The notes: generated by a model from the letters alone, not told the origin. Shown: positions 10,701 to 20,075, numbered from the stretch's first letter. The stretch is DNA of 51,409 nucleotides from JANRKT01 sp033763355 (GCA_033763355.1 JANRKT010000065.1:1-51409); one strand, 5' to 3'. A program made the numbers and translations.

Positions 10701-10937
10701 GCTGGTGCCTGTAGTGGTTCCTTTAACTATTACGCTGACGGCAGACAGGGGTTTTGTGCCCACTGCAGTACTTACTTTTCCTTTAATAACCCTTGTTGCG
10801 GCATCTGTTTGCGAAAATACACTGATGCCGGCGAGGAGAAGCAGGATAAGCAGTAGCAACAATCCTTTCTCCCTCCATGTAAGCGAAAAGACGGATCTTT
10901 TTTCAGCCCCGTCTTTTTCCTGATTTGTAATTTTCAT
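7728..10937 (-). CDS. SusC/RagA-family TonB-linked outer-membrane transporter
   Basis: The protein has about 1069 residues from the ATG at 10937; the longer frame from 10946 starts at TTG. A rather long, charged N-terminus precedes the signal segment (REKGLLLLLILLLLAGISVFSQ). Then come a carboxypeptidase D-regulatory-like domain (VIKGKVSTAVG; LVFSSVGYTPKEI; about 50-125), the TonB box region and SusC signature (SEVVVIGYG), a plug (LQGRAANVYVTSNSAQPG; VIDGVQI; NVLQGPSATSIYGAAGANG; about 140-260) and a beta-barrel to the C-terminal Phe. It imports oligosaccharides across the outer membrane with the SusD lipoprotein, powered by TonB. It follows the GH31 gene by 48 bp. Confidence 0.96.
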   Translation of the reverse strand: MKITNQEKDGAEKRSVFSLTWREKGLLLLLILLLLAGISVFSQTDAATRVIKGKVSTAVGTKPLSAVSVIVKGTTTGTSTGSKGEFSIEAKTGDVLVFSSVGYTPKEIPVGKSSNIDVRLEEDATKMSEVVVIGYGKIRKTDLSSSQVVVTGEDMKKTINTTLEQGLQGRAANVYVTSNSAQPGAPPSVMIRGVNSINYSNQPLYVIDGVQIKPDNPSGRGGTSANILAGINPDDIETMNVLQGPSATSIYGAAGANGVIMITTKRGKAGETKVSFNTLVTVQDEPNTVPVMNLQEYAAYRNEFAKAGAAPYEPLFSDPSVLGEGTDWQAALFRKTLLQKYGLSLSGGNEKTSFYLGTEYFKQEGVLKGSGFERYSIRLNIDNQTRKWLKVGTNLNINQTKENVNISNGDLLNIAIGQNPSVPVTNPDGSWGGPTSTQYQFSNPVALAQINDNRNKALGFMGGLYTDVTLTKGLVWHNEINTYYQYSNNYLFNPSYEFNGYVNSTTVSERRSGNSYWWGLQSRLQYDTRIGNHNITVMAGHEATENSWEGLAGLRRNYVTNNVQELTGGDALTATNSSSKGSGSRESYFGRLNYVYDNRYIFQASMRADGSSNFGPENRWGYFPSFSAAWRVSQEKFMSGLTAINDLKLRLEYGLSGNAAAAGYYASLYSVPTAWGTGYLSANFSNPFLKWETSKTTNLGFDLRMLNNRIEVSADFYLKKIDDLLTTNDFPYFSGGDISYSSGYIRFPTSNVGSMENKGMGVTINTTNVLKPFTWKTGLNFSIDRNKVTSLYNNTPINSTYNNSSVISSTMVGHPAALITGYIAEGLFQNIDEIKNHAIQTSNGVLTVDPVQGSWVGDVKYRDISGPNGKPDGIIDQNDRTVIGNPWPKFTWGLNNSFSYKNFDLNIFILGVNGNDVFNYTRYRNENPTGTAVYSNYFKAVANFAKPSSTNAADLTTTLTNPGYQIPRIIGNSANGNFRASQWYIEDGSYIRIKNVTLSYNVPAKWASKVAMKGLRVSAGVQNLFTITKYKGYDPEIGMIPNFGSLTVGVDDARYPSTRMYSFNLLADF

Positions 10938-10985
10938 AAAACTCAATTTAGCTGCGTTAGAAATGGTGTGTATAAAACAGAAATT

Positions 10986-13868
10986 TTAATTTCTTAATGG
11001 AACAGTAATGGTTGCTCCGTTATAGTTAACTGTAATATTTGTGTTCATTTCCATGCTGAATGCAACCGGCCTTTCTTTGCTTATTTTAATAATTTTAAAA
11101 GTCCTGTTTTTCAGCATCCCTTTAAATGAACCCTTCCTTCCGCCAATAGTCAATGTTTTTGTTTTTTCGCTGTAAGAAAACGGAATTGATGAATACAGGC
11201 TTTTTTCATAATTGTAGTTCAGCCCTTCGTCTTCATACAATGTGAATTGTGCATCTTTTCCTGTATAAACAAAAAGCGTAATGGGGTCGGCAGGCTTTTC
11301 CGCAGTGTACTGAAGCTCCGGGCCAAATGTAATAATGGAACCTTCTTTTACATACAATGGCATCTTTTCATAAGGTGCATCAGCATTAATGTATTGCCCG
11401 CCTTTTATGTATTTCCCGTTGTAGAAATCGTACCAGCCTGTTGTTGCAGGAAGATAAAGCCTGCGTTTGCGTGATTCATATTCATAAACCGGGTTAATAA
11501 GCAAAGAAGGGCCGAACATATACTGGTCGCCAAGATTTTTTACGGCGGTATCCGCTGCAAAATCCATTACCAGTGCACGCATAATGGTATAATCTTCATG
11601 ATAAGTTTTGCCTGCCAGGGAATAGATGTAGGGCATGAGGCGGTAACGCAGCTTATTATAATAAAGCATGCTTTGATAAGCCGGATGATCTTCGGGGGCT
11701 ACATTAAATATTTCCCTGAAAGGATATTGCCCATGCGCCCTGAACAAAGGGCAGAAAGCGCCAAACTGGTACCAGCGTGTCATTTGCTCACGCCATTCAT
11801 CGAGGTCTTTGCCTTTTGCATTTTCATATCTACTTTCAACTGCAAAACCGCCGATGTCCATTGTCCAGTAAGGCAAACCTGAGAGAGAAAAATTGATGCC
11901 GGCTGATATCTGGTTTTTCAAATCGTGCCATCTTGCACCCACATCGCCGCTCCATGTTGCAGCAGCATATCGCTGCATACCTGCATAGGCCGAACGTGTT
12001 AAAATAAATACCCTTTTACCGGGGTCTTTGCTTCGCTGCCCTTCATAAACCGCTTTTGCACTTTCCAGTGCGTATGAATTAAAATAAAGTGTTGCAGGGC
12101 CATGGGCAGTAGGGCCATGCAGTTTTTTTCTTTCTTCAATGGAAGTGTTGGATAAAACATCGGGTTCTGTTGCATCCATCCACCAGGCGTCAATTCCTTT
12201 CTTGTAAAGTTTTGTATCCATCAGGTCCCAGAACTGCTTTCTTGCTTCGGGATTATAAGCATCATAAAAAGTAGAAACATATCCTATCCAGTCTTTCTGG
12301 TTGTTCAATACATTCTGCTTATACAACCAGCCTTTTTCATTGAAGAGGTTATAATTTTTTGTGCCTGTATAAAATTTAGGCCACACGGAAATCATGAACT
12401 GCGTATTGTATTTGTCATGCAGCTCTTTGATCATTTTATCCGGGTCAGGAAACCTTGCGGGGTCAAACTCATGGCTTCCCCACTGGTCTGCTTTCCAATA
12501 AAACCAGTCAAGCACAATATTGTCAAGCGGGATTTTTCTTTTGCGGAATTCATTTACTGTTGCCAGTATTTCATCCTGGCTTTTATAACGTTCCCTGCTT
12601 TGCCAGAAACCCATTGCCCATTTGGGCACAATAGGTGCACGGCCTGTAACATCACGATAACCGGCGACCACTTCATCCATATTCCTTCCATACACAAAAT
12701 AATAATCCACCTGGTCGCCGGCTTCGGATGACCATAAAAACCTGCTGTTATTGCTTGCTGCTGACGGATTAAAATATTTTACTGAAAGAAAAGATTCTCC
12801 CCCATCGGGTACCCATTCTATTTTTAAAGGATATTTCTTTCCTTTTTCAAGATTAATTTTTAATAACGTTGTGGCGGGGTTCCAGCACTGCCGCCATTTA
12901 TCGGTTTGCAATTTTCCATCTAACCAGAATTTCAAATAACCCCCCGAGTATAATAAAAACTGGTGCTCGCCGCTGCATTCAGGCTCAACGTAGCCATTCC
13001 AATACACAGGTTTGTTACCCAATGAAAATCCTTCCGGAAATTTTTTAAGCGATTGCAGAAAGCTGTAATCAATTTCATTTTCTTTCCGCTTCAGCAATAC
13101 CGGTTCTTTGCCCGTTCCGGAAACATCGTAAACAGCAGTTAAACCGCCTGCATTTCCATTCTCATCATATAAGCGGAGTGATGAAAGCTGGTTGCAGGAA
13201 CGGCCATCGCCAAACTGTGTAATGGAATAATTATCCCAGAGCAGGCCATAATTTTTATTTGAAACAACGAAGGGTACAGCAACATCTGAATTTTGCTGAA
13301 GGAGTGTAACATTCTCCCCTTTGTAATTAAATGTTCCGTTCTGATGCTGGCCTAAACCATAAAATGCCTCGTCACCTGTTGTTTCAAAAGATTGGCTGAT
13401 GCTGTATGCTTTTTCCCCGTCAATTGTTACGGGTGTAAGCTGCCTGCCATTTTTTGTTAACTCCTTAAGTAAAACCTTTCCATTGTTATCAGTAAACACT
13501 ACATCTCCCGAAAGTTCAGAAACAGTGACGCTTACAAAAGCTGTTTTTATTGTAATGAAATCTTTTTGTTTTACCAGTTCCCATTTCACCGGGTTCCTTT
13601 TTTTACTAACCGCCATCAGGCTGGGCCTTTTGCTGAAAGAATCTTCAGGAGTAGCTGTTATATGAATGACCTTGCCTGAAATAACCCGGAGCTTTATGAG
13701 CGAAGCGCCACCGGCACAAGGTTTTTTTACCTTAACCACTATCCCGTCTTCTAATTTGGTAAAGCTGCCTGAAGGTTTACTGAAAGAAAAAGAAATGAAT
13801 ACAACAATGAGGAGTACCGGTATAATTACGGCCAGCAAAAGCAGTTGTTTTCTCCGCAAGGCAATCAT
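10986..13868 (-). CDS. GH31 alpha-xylosidase-type enzyme with inserted PA14 domain
   Basis: The 960-residue protein is read from ATG 13868; an upstream TTG at 13919 would put the hydrophobic signal/anchor (LLLLAVIIPVLLIVVFISF) too far inside. An N-terminal beta-sandwich is followed by a PA14-like insert (about 270-376: FSLGNKPVYWNGYVEPECSG ... FWLDGK), then the GH31 barrel (APIVPKWAMGFWQSRERY). The nucleophile is predicted as Asp of WWMDATEP near residue 564 and the acid/base as Asp of WSGDVGAR near 641. A PA14 insert is known from xyloglucan-active GH31 alpha-xylosidases, where it helps bind long oligosaccharides. The gene is the first of the operon after the regulator and stands under a good -7 element (13917-13924). 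Specificity for xyloglucan is inferred from domain layout and neighbours. Confidence 0.92.
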   Translation of the reverse strand: MIALRRKQLLLLAVIIPVLLIVVFISFSFSKPSGSFTKLEDGIVVKVKKPCAGGASLIKLRVISGKVIHITATPEDSFSKRPSLMAVSKKRNPVKWELVKQKDFITIKTAFVSVTVSELSGDVVFTDNNGKVLLKELTKNGRQLTPVTIDGEKAYSISQSFETTGDEAFYGLGQHQNGTFNYKGENVTLLQQNSDVAVPFVVSNKNYGLLWDNYSITQFGDGRSCNQLSSLRLYDENGNAGGLTAVYDVSGTGKEPVLLKRKENEIDYSFLQSLKKFPEGFSLGNKPVYWNGYVEPECSGEHQFLLYSGGYLKFWLDGKLQTDKWRQCWNPATTLLKINLEKGKKYPLKIEWVPDGGESFLSVKYFNPSAASNNSRFLWSSEAGDQVDYYFVYGRNMDEVVAGYRDVTGRAPIVPKWAMGFWQSRERYKSQDEILATVNEFRKRKIPLDNIVLDWFYWKADQWGSHEFDPARFPDPDKMIKELHDKYNTQFMISVWPKFYTGTKNYNLFNEKGWLYKQNVLNNQKDWIGYVSTFYDAYNPEARKQFWDLMDTKLYKKGIDAWWMDATEPDVLSNTSIEERKKLHGPTAHGPATLYFNSYALESAKAVYEGQRSKDPGKRVFILTRSAYAGMQRYAAATWSGDVGARWHDLKNQISAGINFSLSGLPYWTMDIGGFAVESRYENAKGKDLDEWREQMTRWYQFGAFCPLFRAHGQYPFREIFNVAPEDHPAYQSMLYYNKLRYRLMPYIYSLAGKTYHEDYTIMRALVMDFAADTAVKNLGDQYMFGPSLLINPVYEYESRKRRLYLPATTGWYDFYNGKYIKGGQYINADAPYEKMPLYVKEGSIITFGPELQYTAEKPADPITLFVYTGKDAQFTLYEDEGLNYNYEKSLYSSIPFSYSEKTKTLTIGGRKGSFKGMLKNRTFKIIKISKERPVAFSMEMNTNITVNYNGATITVPLRN

Positions 13869-13916
13869 TGTAAACAATCGTTTTAGAAAAATTATTCCCG
13901 CATGGGGAGCAGGAAT

Positions 13917-13924
13917 CAAATGTA
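13917..13924 (-). promoter_or_regulatory. Bacteroidota-type -7 element upstream of the GH31-susCD operon
   Basis: Read on the minus strand the bases are TACATTTG, a perfect match to the Bacteroidota consensus TAnnTTTG, about 50 nt before the chosen GH31 start. A convincing -33 TTTG at the usual 19-21 bp spacing is not present, as can happen with activator-dependent promoters. Placement between the regulator gene and the first enzyme gene fits a locus promoter. Confidence 0.45.
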
Positions 13925-13965
13925 GAAGCAGCAGGGAGAAACCACGGGTGCCAAATGTTTTTAAT

Positions 13966-13986
13966 TGGTTTGCCGCTTGTTAACCA
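13966..13986. promoter_or_regulatory. Inverted repeat upstream of the GH31 promoter, candidate operator
   Basis: TGGTT (13966-13970) here reads into AACCA (13982-13986), arms of 5 bp with an 11-bp spacer, about 40-60 bp upstream of the -7 element on the minus strand. Position suits binding by the AraC-type output domain of the neighbouring hybrid regulator. The arms are short and chance is possible. Confidence 0.3.
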
Positions 13987-14044
13987 GGGGGTTCATTTGT
14001 TTATAAAAGGGGTATGAAATGTTAACGGGCTGAAAAAACGGGTA

Positions 14045-17000
14045 TCAGGTATTGGTTTTACGCCTTTTTTCGCTGATGTATTCGGAAGGCAGAACATTGA
14101 ATTCTTTTTTGAAGAATTTTGCAAAATACTTGGGGTTATTAAAGCCCACTTCGTATGCTATTTCCGATACGGTAAGCCTGCTTTTTTCAAGCAACTGGGC
14201 GGCCCTTTTCATGCGGATGCTGCGGATGAAATCAAGCGGCGTTTTGCCGGTAAGCGATAAAAGTTTTTTATACAGCGCTACCCTGCTCATGTGCATGGCC
14301 CTGCTCAGGTCCTCCACTGTAAATTCAGGATCTGCAATACGCTTTTCCACTGCTTCCAGCGCCTGGCGTATGAATTGTTCATCAACTGAAGAAACACTGA
14401 TATCACCGGGATTTACTTCAATCTGTTTCTGAAATAATTTGCGGAATGCTTCCTGCTGCGCAAGCAGGTTTTTAATTCTTGATTGCAGTATTTCAAAGCT
14501 GAAGGGTTTGGTGATATAATCACTGGCGCCTGTTTCAAAACCTTCAAGTTTTTGCTCTTCAGCAGAACGGGCGGTAAGCAAAATAACAGGTATGTGCGAA
14601 GTGCGGGGATCATTTTTAATCTTGCGGCACAATTCAATACCATCCATTTCAGGCATCATAATATCGCTGACAACAAGGTCGGGCTGGTGTTGCTGTGCCT
14701 GCTGCCAGGCTTCCCTGCCATTTACCGCTTCATAAACTGAATAATAAGAGCGGAGGTTGTCTTTGAGATAAAACCGGATATCATCATTATCATCCACCAC
14801 AAGTATTGACGGTTTGCGGCGTGCTTGTTTTTTTTCAGTATCCGCACTCTCGGCTTCTTCTTCGCTTGCCGTATTTATTATGGTATCACCCGCAACGGTA
14901 ACTGCTTTTGACTGTACAGGCAGCAACACGGTAAAACAAGTGCCTTTATCAGGTTCGCTATCTACTGTTAACATGCCGTGATGCAGGCGGATAAATTCTT
15001 TGGAAATGGCCAGCCCGATGCCGCTTCCCTGGTTCAGCAAACTGCCCGGTGTGTCATGCTGAAAAAACCTTTCAAATATTTTTTCCTGTTTCTCTTTGGG
15101 TATGCCGATACCGGTGTCTTTTATTTTTATCTCTGCAAATTTTTCTTCCTTACCGGCTTCCATAATATTTTTCTGGTCAACTGAAACGCTTACCGACCCC
15201 TGTTCCCTCGTAAACTTAAACGCATTGGACAGCAGGTTAAACATGATGCGCTCCACTTTATCAGGATCAAAAGAAGCTTCAAGGGATTCCATGGTAGCAT
15301 GAAAAGAGAAATTGATATTCTTCTTTTCAGCAACATCAGTAAAAGACAAAGTAAGTTCCTTTACAAATGAAACTATATCCCCCTGCGACGGGTACAGTTT
15401 CAGTTCCTGCATTTCCAGTTTCCTGAAATCAAGCAACTGGTTCACCAGGCCCAGCAGGCGTTTGGCATTGCGGTGTATCAGCTGCAGTTGTTTTTTTTGC
15501 ACCGGTTCGGCTGACTGTTTTTCCATCTTTTCAACAGGTGCAAGTATCAATGAAAGCGGGGTCCTGAATTCATGGCTTACATTGGTAAAAAATTTCAGTT
15601 TCATCATGTCAAGTTCATGAAGCCTTTCCGCTTCGCTTTTCTGCTGCTCCAGCTGAAAACGCATCCTTGCACTTTGAATGGTAAGCCTCCTTGCAAACAA
15701 CAGTATGCCTGCAATAACAAGGGCGTATAAAATAAATGCAGGCCATGTTTTCCAGAATGGCGGCAATACTACAATGCGGAGCAAAACGCCTTCTTCATTC
15801 CACACCCCGTCATCGTTGCTTGCTTTTACACGGAAAAAATATTCGCCGGGGTCAAGGTTGGTATATGTTACCCTGCGCTGCCTGCCATCTGTTGCAAGCC
15901 ACACTTTGTTAAACCCCTCCAGCATATAGCGGTAATTGTTTTTTTCAGGATTGGAAAAACTCAATGCTGCAAACTCAAGTGAGAATACATTTTCGTGGTA
16001 CCTGAGAATAATTTCTTCCGCTTCTGAAATAGCTTTTTCCAGCACAACACGGTTGTTCAGCAATTCACCCGCCTCTATGTTCTTATCAAAAACCCTGAAA
16101 CCCGTAAGCACCACTTTGGGAACAACCATGTTGTGTGTGATGCGTTCGGGTGTAATGATATTAAACCCGTTGGCCCCGCCCACAATCAATTCTCCCCGTT
16201 GTGTTTTTAATGCAGCATTCTCATTGAATTCCCTTCCCTGCAAACCATCTCTTTCATCAAAATTCCTGAACTGCAGGTTTATCCTGTTATTGCCAGAATC
16301 TTTTACAACAGCTTTTGAAACACCATTAGGAGTTGTAATCCACAAATTATGGCTGTTGTCTTCAAGTATGGTAAGGATGGTATTGGACGGCAACCCGTCT
16401 TCTGTACGAAAAATGCGGAAAGTTCCTGACGATTTGTTGAAAAAGTTTAACCCATCACGTGTGCCTGTCCATACCCTGCCAAAACTGTCTTCAAGTATTA
16501 CAATGATGTTGTTATTGCTTATTGAACCGGGCGTACCAGGTATGTTGCTATAGATGGAAAAGTTTCCCGTACCGGGCTTTAAAACATTTACCCCATAAGC
16601 GGTGCCTATCCATAAATTACCTTCAGCATCTTCAGTAATTGAAGAAATAAAATCGGAACTGATGGAGTTAGGCATTGAGCTTTTGTAATGATAAAAAGTT
16701 TCTGTACCCCGGTCAAAACGGTCGAGCCCGCCGCCGAGAGTGCCCACCCACAACTGGTGTTTTTTATCTTCATAAATTTCCCATACCCTGTTATCAGTAA
16801 GGCTGCGGGGATCGGAGGGGTTGTGTTTGTAATGCGTAAACTTTTTGCCGTCGTAACAGTCCAGCCCGCCAAAATAACTGCCGATCCATAATTTTTTTTC
16901 ATGGTCAATGCAAAGGCTTACAATCACATCATTGCTGATGCTGTTGTTGTCTGCCGCATTGTGCCTGAACTGTCGGAAATGCCCGCTCTGCCTGTCGTAG

Positions 17001-18187
17001 TAAATCAATCCCCCGCCGTTGGTGCCTATCCAGATATTTCCTTTGTCGTCTTCCACAAAACGGTTTACATCATTGTATGGCAGGCTTTCTTTAACCGATG
17101 GCTGGTGACGGTAAACCGGGAATTTTAAAATGCCTTCATGGTAATAATTAATTCCTTTTTTAAAAGTGCCCATCCAGATGGTTCCTGTATTGTCGCGGTA
17201 AATATCCGTAATGCTGTTCTGGCTAATGCTTTTTTCATCATCAGCATTGTTAAGCAGGTATGAAGGGTTGAAGTTTTTTTTATCCAGGAGGTTTATACCG
17301 CCATGATCGGTGCTTATCCAGATGATGCCTTTATTGTCCTGCGTAACCCCTGTAACAAGGCCTGTATTCAGGCGTCCTTTAGCCGAATTCTTATCAAAAT
17401 GGTCCCAGGTATTGCTGCCCGGTTTAAAATAAAATACGCCATGGGGAATTGTGCTTACGTATATCCACAGGTCATCATCAGCATCAGCAAAAAGACGGAA
17501 AGCGAAAAACCCTTCGGCATCCTGCTTAAACAAATAATTACTGCGGAGTGTAACAGCAGCAGTTTTCCGGTCAAGCATCTCAACTATGCCATTACTATGA
17601 ACTATCCATACATCGTCTTTGGAAGTAATGGCAATACCAGTAATATTATTTGTAGCAATGGTCTTATCATCACCGGGCCGGTTAACAAATTTTTTTACTT
17701 TACCTGTTACCGGGTCATATTCACTTACCCCGTTTTGCTGCTGAACAAACCAGTAATGCCCCTGCCTGTCTTTTACAATATCAGTAACTGCCGCCTGCGG
17801 AAGTGATAATTGTGTGAGATAAGAACTGGTACCGGCGCTGAATTTTTCAGTAACGGGGTCAAAAAGGTTCTGGCCATTGCGTGTGTCAATAAAAAGTTTC
17901 CCGCCCGGGCCTTCAAGGATATTGCTGATAAAATCATCTGATAAAGAAGCTGAGTCTCCCTGTTTATGATGGAATGTTTTGAAAGTATATCCGTCGTACC
18001 GGTTAAGGCCCGACATGGTGCCGAACCACAAAAACCCCCTGCTGTCTTTTAAAATACAATTTATCTGGTTATGCGAAAGCCCCTCGCTGATATCCAGCCG
18101 CACAAACTGGTACTGGCCCGTTTGCGATAACAACGGGAAGATGTATAATACAAAGGCAAGCGCTGTCAGAGATATACGGAATTTCAT
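14045..18187 (-). CDS. Hybrid two-component system regulator (HTCS) of the polysaccharide locus
   Basis: The 1380-residue protein starts at ATG 18187 with a signal peptide (ALAFVLYIFPLLSQ). In order it has a periplasmic double beta-propeller of Reg_prop repeats (FLWFGTMSGLNRYDG and many WIGT/WVGT copies, about 25-690), a Y_Y_Y domain (about 730-800), one membrane helix (about 812-832), a histidine kinase dimerisation domain with H-box SHEFRTP (His near 872), a HATPase with GIGIPKEKQ and GSGIGLAISK, a receiver domain (ILVVDDNDD; phospho-acceptor Asp of VVSDIMMP near 1174), and an AraC-type HTH (about 1275-1380). Such proteins sense oligosaccharides in the periplasm and activate the adjacent locus. 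It is upstream of and co-directional with the GH31-susCD genes and divergent from the symporter gene. Confidence 0.96.
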   Translation of the reverse strand: MKFRISLTALAFVLYIFPLLSQTGQYQFVRLDISEGLSHNQINCILKDSRGFLWFGTMSGLNRYDGYTFKTFHHKQGDSASLSDDFISNILEGPGGKLFIDTRNGQNLFDPVTEKFSAGTSSYLTQLSLPQAAVTDIVKDRQGHYWFVQQQNGVSEYDPVTGKVKKFVNRPGDDKTIATNNITGIAITSKDDVWIVHSNGIVEMLDRKTAAVTLRSNYLFKQDAEGFFAFRLFADADDDLWIYVSTIPHGVFYFKPGSNTWDHFDKNSAKGRLNTGLVTGVTQDNKGIIWISTDHGGINLLDKKNFNPSYLLNNADDEKSISQNSITDIYRDNTGTIWMGTFKKGINYYHEGILKFPVYRHQPSVKESLPYNDVNRFVEDDKGNIWIGTNGGGLIYYDRQSGHFRQFRHNAADNNSISNDVIVSLCIDHEKKLWIGSYFGGLDCYDGKKFTHYKHNPSDPRSLTDNRVWEIYEDKKHQLWVGTLGGGLDRFDRGTETFYHYKSSMPNSISSDFISSITEDAEGNLWIGTAYGVNVLKPGTGNFSIYSNIPGTPGSISNNNIIVILEDSFGRVWTGTRDGLNFFNKSSGTFRIFRTEDGLPSNTILTILEDNSHNLWITTPNGVSKAVVKDSGNNRINLQFRNFDERDGLQGREFNENAALKTQRGELIVGGANGFNIITPERITHNMVVPKVVLTGFRVFDKNIEAGELLNNRVVLEKAISEAEEIILRYHENVFSLEFAALSFSNPEKNNYRYMLEGFNKVWLATDGRQRRVTYTNLDPGEYFFRVKASNDDGVWNEEGVLLRIVVLPPFWKTWPAFILYALVIAGILLFARRLTIQSARMRFQLEQQKSEAERLHELDMMKLKFFTNVSHEFRTPLSLILAPVEKMEKQSAEPVQKKQLQLIHRNAKRLLGLVNQLLDFRKLEMQELKLYPSQGDIVSFVKELTLSFTDVAEKKNINFSFHATMESLEASFDPDKVERIMFNLLSNAFKFTREQGSVSVSVDQKNIMEAGKEEKFAEIKIKDTGIGIPKEKQEKIFERFFQHDTPGSLLNQGSGIGLAISKEFIRLHHGMLTVDSEPDKGTCFTVLLPVQSKAVTVAGDTIINTASEEEAESADTEKKQARRKPSILVVDDNDDIRFYLKDNLRSYYSVYEAVNGREAWQQAQQHQPDLVVSDIMMPEMDGIELCRKIKNDPRTSHIPVILLTARSAEEQKLEGFETGASDYITKPFSFEILQSRIKNLLAQQEAFRKLFQKQIEVNPGDISVSSVDEQFIRQALEAVEKRIADPEFTVEDLSRAMHMSRVALYKKLLSLTGKTPLDFIRSIRMKRAAQLLEKSRLTVSEIAYEVGFNNPKYFAKFFKKEFNVLPSEYISEKRRKTNT

Positions 18188-18458
18188 TGCTGCAATTAAC
18201 GGTTAAAGGAGTGCAGTAAAAATAATCAAAAACCTACCGGGAATGTGAAACCCGGAACAAAATGTAAAGAAAGTTAAGTACGGTTTTACATGGCATGCTG
18301 CCTGCAGTATTTATAATTAAAAAAACTCCTGTTATGCACACAAGGTGGAAGTATCATTTTAAAAACAGTAACGGAAAAAGAATTTTCTTTATAACACTGC
18401 GTGAAGCCGGGAAAAAATTATATTTTTCACTTTTATACCATCACCAAAATAACTTGCC

Positions 18459-20075
18459 ATGGCCGGTTTCGCCATTCTCGACTGGATTGTAATTGTCGCT
18501 TATTTCCTTGTTATTGCCGCCATAGCCCTGTGGGTTATGTCAAGAAAGCAAAAGAATACCGAAGACTATTTTCTTGCGGGCAGAAACATAGGCTGGTTTG
18601 TAGTTGGCGCTTCCATATTCGCTTCCAACATCGGGTCGGAACATGTGGTGGGCCTTGCAGGTGCAGGTGCCGGCGGTAAAATACCCATGCTGATTTATGA
18701 ACTGCATGCGTGGCTGGTAATTACATTGGGGTGGGTATTTCTCCCTTTTTACCTGCGCAGCGGTGTGTTTACCATGCCTGAATTTTTAGAAAGAAGGTAC
18801 AGCTCAGGAACAAGATGGTTCCTCAGTGTTTTTTCATTGCTTGCTTATGTACTTACCAAAGTTTCGGTAACGGTTTATGCAGGCGGAATTGTTATCTCAT
18901 CAATATTACATATTGACTTTTGGTTTGGCGCATTACTCACTGTTGTATTAACCGGCATTTATACGGTTCTTGGAGGTATGCGTGCCGTAGTATATACAGA
19001 AGCGCTTCAAACGGTAATACTGGTAATCGGCGCCGCCACACTTACGTTTGTAGGGTTAAATGCCGCCGGCGGATGGAGCGAAGTAAAAGCCAACCTGCAA
19101 CCAGGTTATCTTAACATGTGGAGACCGCTTTCTGATCCTGACTTTCCCTGGCTGCCGCTTGTAATTACCAGCACCATTGTGGGCACATGGTACTGGTGTA
19201 CTGATCAGTATATTGTTCAGCGTGTGCTTGCCGCAAAAAATATTAAGGAAGGAAGAAGGGGAACCATATTCGGCGGTTTACTTAAGCTTTCACCCGTTTT
19301 TCTTTTTCTCATTCCCGGTGTAATTGCACTGGCATTAAAAAATAAAGGTGAACTGCAATGGGATTCCCCTGACCAGGCATTTGCTGCTTTGCTGATGAAC
19401 AAAGTTCCTGCCGGTATAAGGGGATTGATAGCTGCAGGCCTGCTTGCAGCATTGATGAGTTCGCTGGCATCTGTTTTTAATTCCTGCTCTACATTATTTA
19501 CAGTAGATATTTATAAAAAATTAAAACCGGATGCACCTGAAGAAAAACTGCTGCGCACAGGCCGTATAGCAACAGTTATTGTTGTTATTCTTGGCATTGC
19601 GTGGATACCCATCATGCAGAATATCTCAGGGGTTTTGTATGAATACCTCCAATCGGTACAATCATATATTGCCCCCCCCATTACTGCAGTATTTTTATTG
19701 GGCATTTTTCACAAACGCATCAACAGCAAAGGGGCAATGGCAACATTGGTTGCAGGATTGGTAGTAGCTGTAGCCCGCATCATACTTGAGCTGAGCAGAA
19801 ATACACTTGACCCCGGCGGGATATTATATACCATTGCTACCACCAACTTTTTAACCTTTGCTGCATGGTTTTTCCTGTTTTGTATCATCCTTTGTATTGT
19901 AGTCAGCATGGTTACACCGGCGCCTGCTGCGGAAAAAGTGCAGGGACTTACCTTTAGTACATTAACAGCGGAACAAAAAGCAGCCAACAGGGCCAGCTAT
20001 AATATGTGGGATGTAGTGCTCTCCTTACTTGTTATTGGTATTGTGGCGTATGTAATGGTGAGTTTTGCCGGCTGA
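18459..20075 (+). CDS. Sodium/solute symporter (SSS family), probable sugar uptake
   Basis: The 538-residue protein is an integral membrane transporter with about 13-14 helices. It begins with LDWIVIVAYFLVIAAIALWVM and has the SSS/SGLT hallmarks: NTEDYFLAGRNIGWFVVGAS, NIGSEHVVGLAGAGA on helix 1-2, WYWCTDQYIVQRVLAAKN, and RGLIAAGLLAALMSSLASVFNSCSTL around helix 8. Length and motifs fit SGLT-like sugar:sodium symporters. It is transcribed away from the regulator gene (270 bp between starts) and towards the haloperoxidase gene, with only 19 bp between stops. A role in inner-membrane uptake of a monosaccharide released by the first locus is inferred from position. Confidence 0.9.
   Translation: MAGFAILDWIVIVAYFLVIAAIALWVMSRKQKNTEDYFLAGRNIGWFVVGASIFASNIGSEHVVGLAGAGAGGKIPMLIYELHAWLVITLGWVFLPFYLRSGVFTMPEFLERRYSSGTRWFLSVFSLLAYVLTKVSVTVYAGGIVISSILHIDFWFGALLTVVLTGIYTVLGGMRAVVYTEALQTVILVIGAATLTFVGLNAAGGWSEVKANLQPGYLNMWRPLSDPDFPWLPLVITSTIVGTWYWCTDQYIVQRVLAAKNIKEGRRGTIFGGLLKLSPVFLFLIPGVIALALKNKGELQWDSPDQAFAALLMNKVPAGIRGLIAAGLLAALMSSLASVFNSCSTLFTVDIYKKLKPDAPEEKLLRTGRIATVIVVILGIAWIPIMQNISGVLYEYLQSVQSYIAPPITAVFLLGIFHKRINSKGAMATLVAGLVVAVARIILELSRNTLDPGGILYTIATTNFLTFAAWFFLFCIILCIVVSMVTPAPAAEKVQGLTFSTLTAEQKAANRASYNMWDVVLSLLVIGIVAYVMVSFAG

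Noticed and set aside
13869..13919. A longer GH31 start (TTG at 13919)
   Set aside because: It would overlap the -7 element and put 17 residues ahead of the hydrophobic signal segment.
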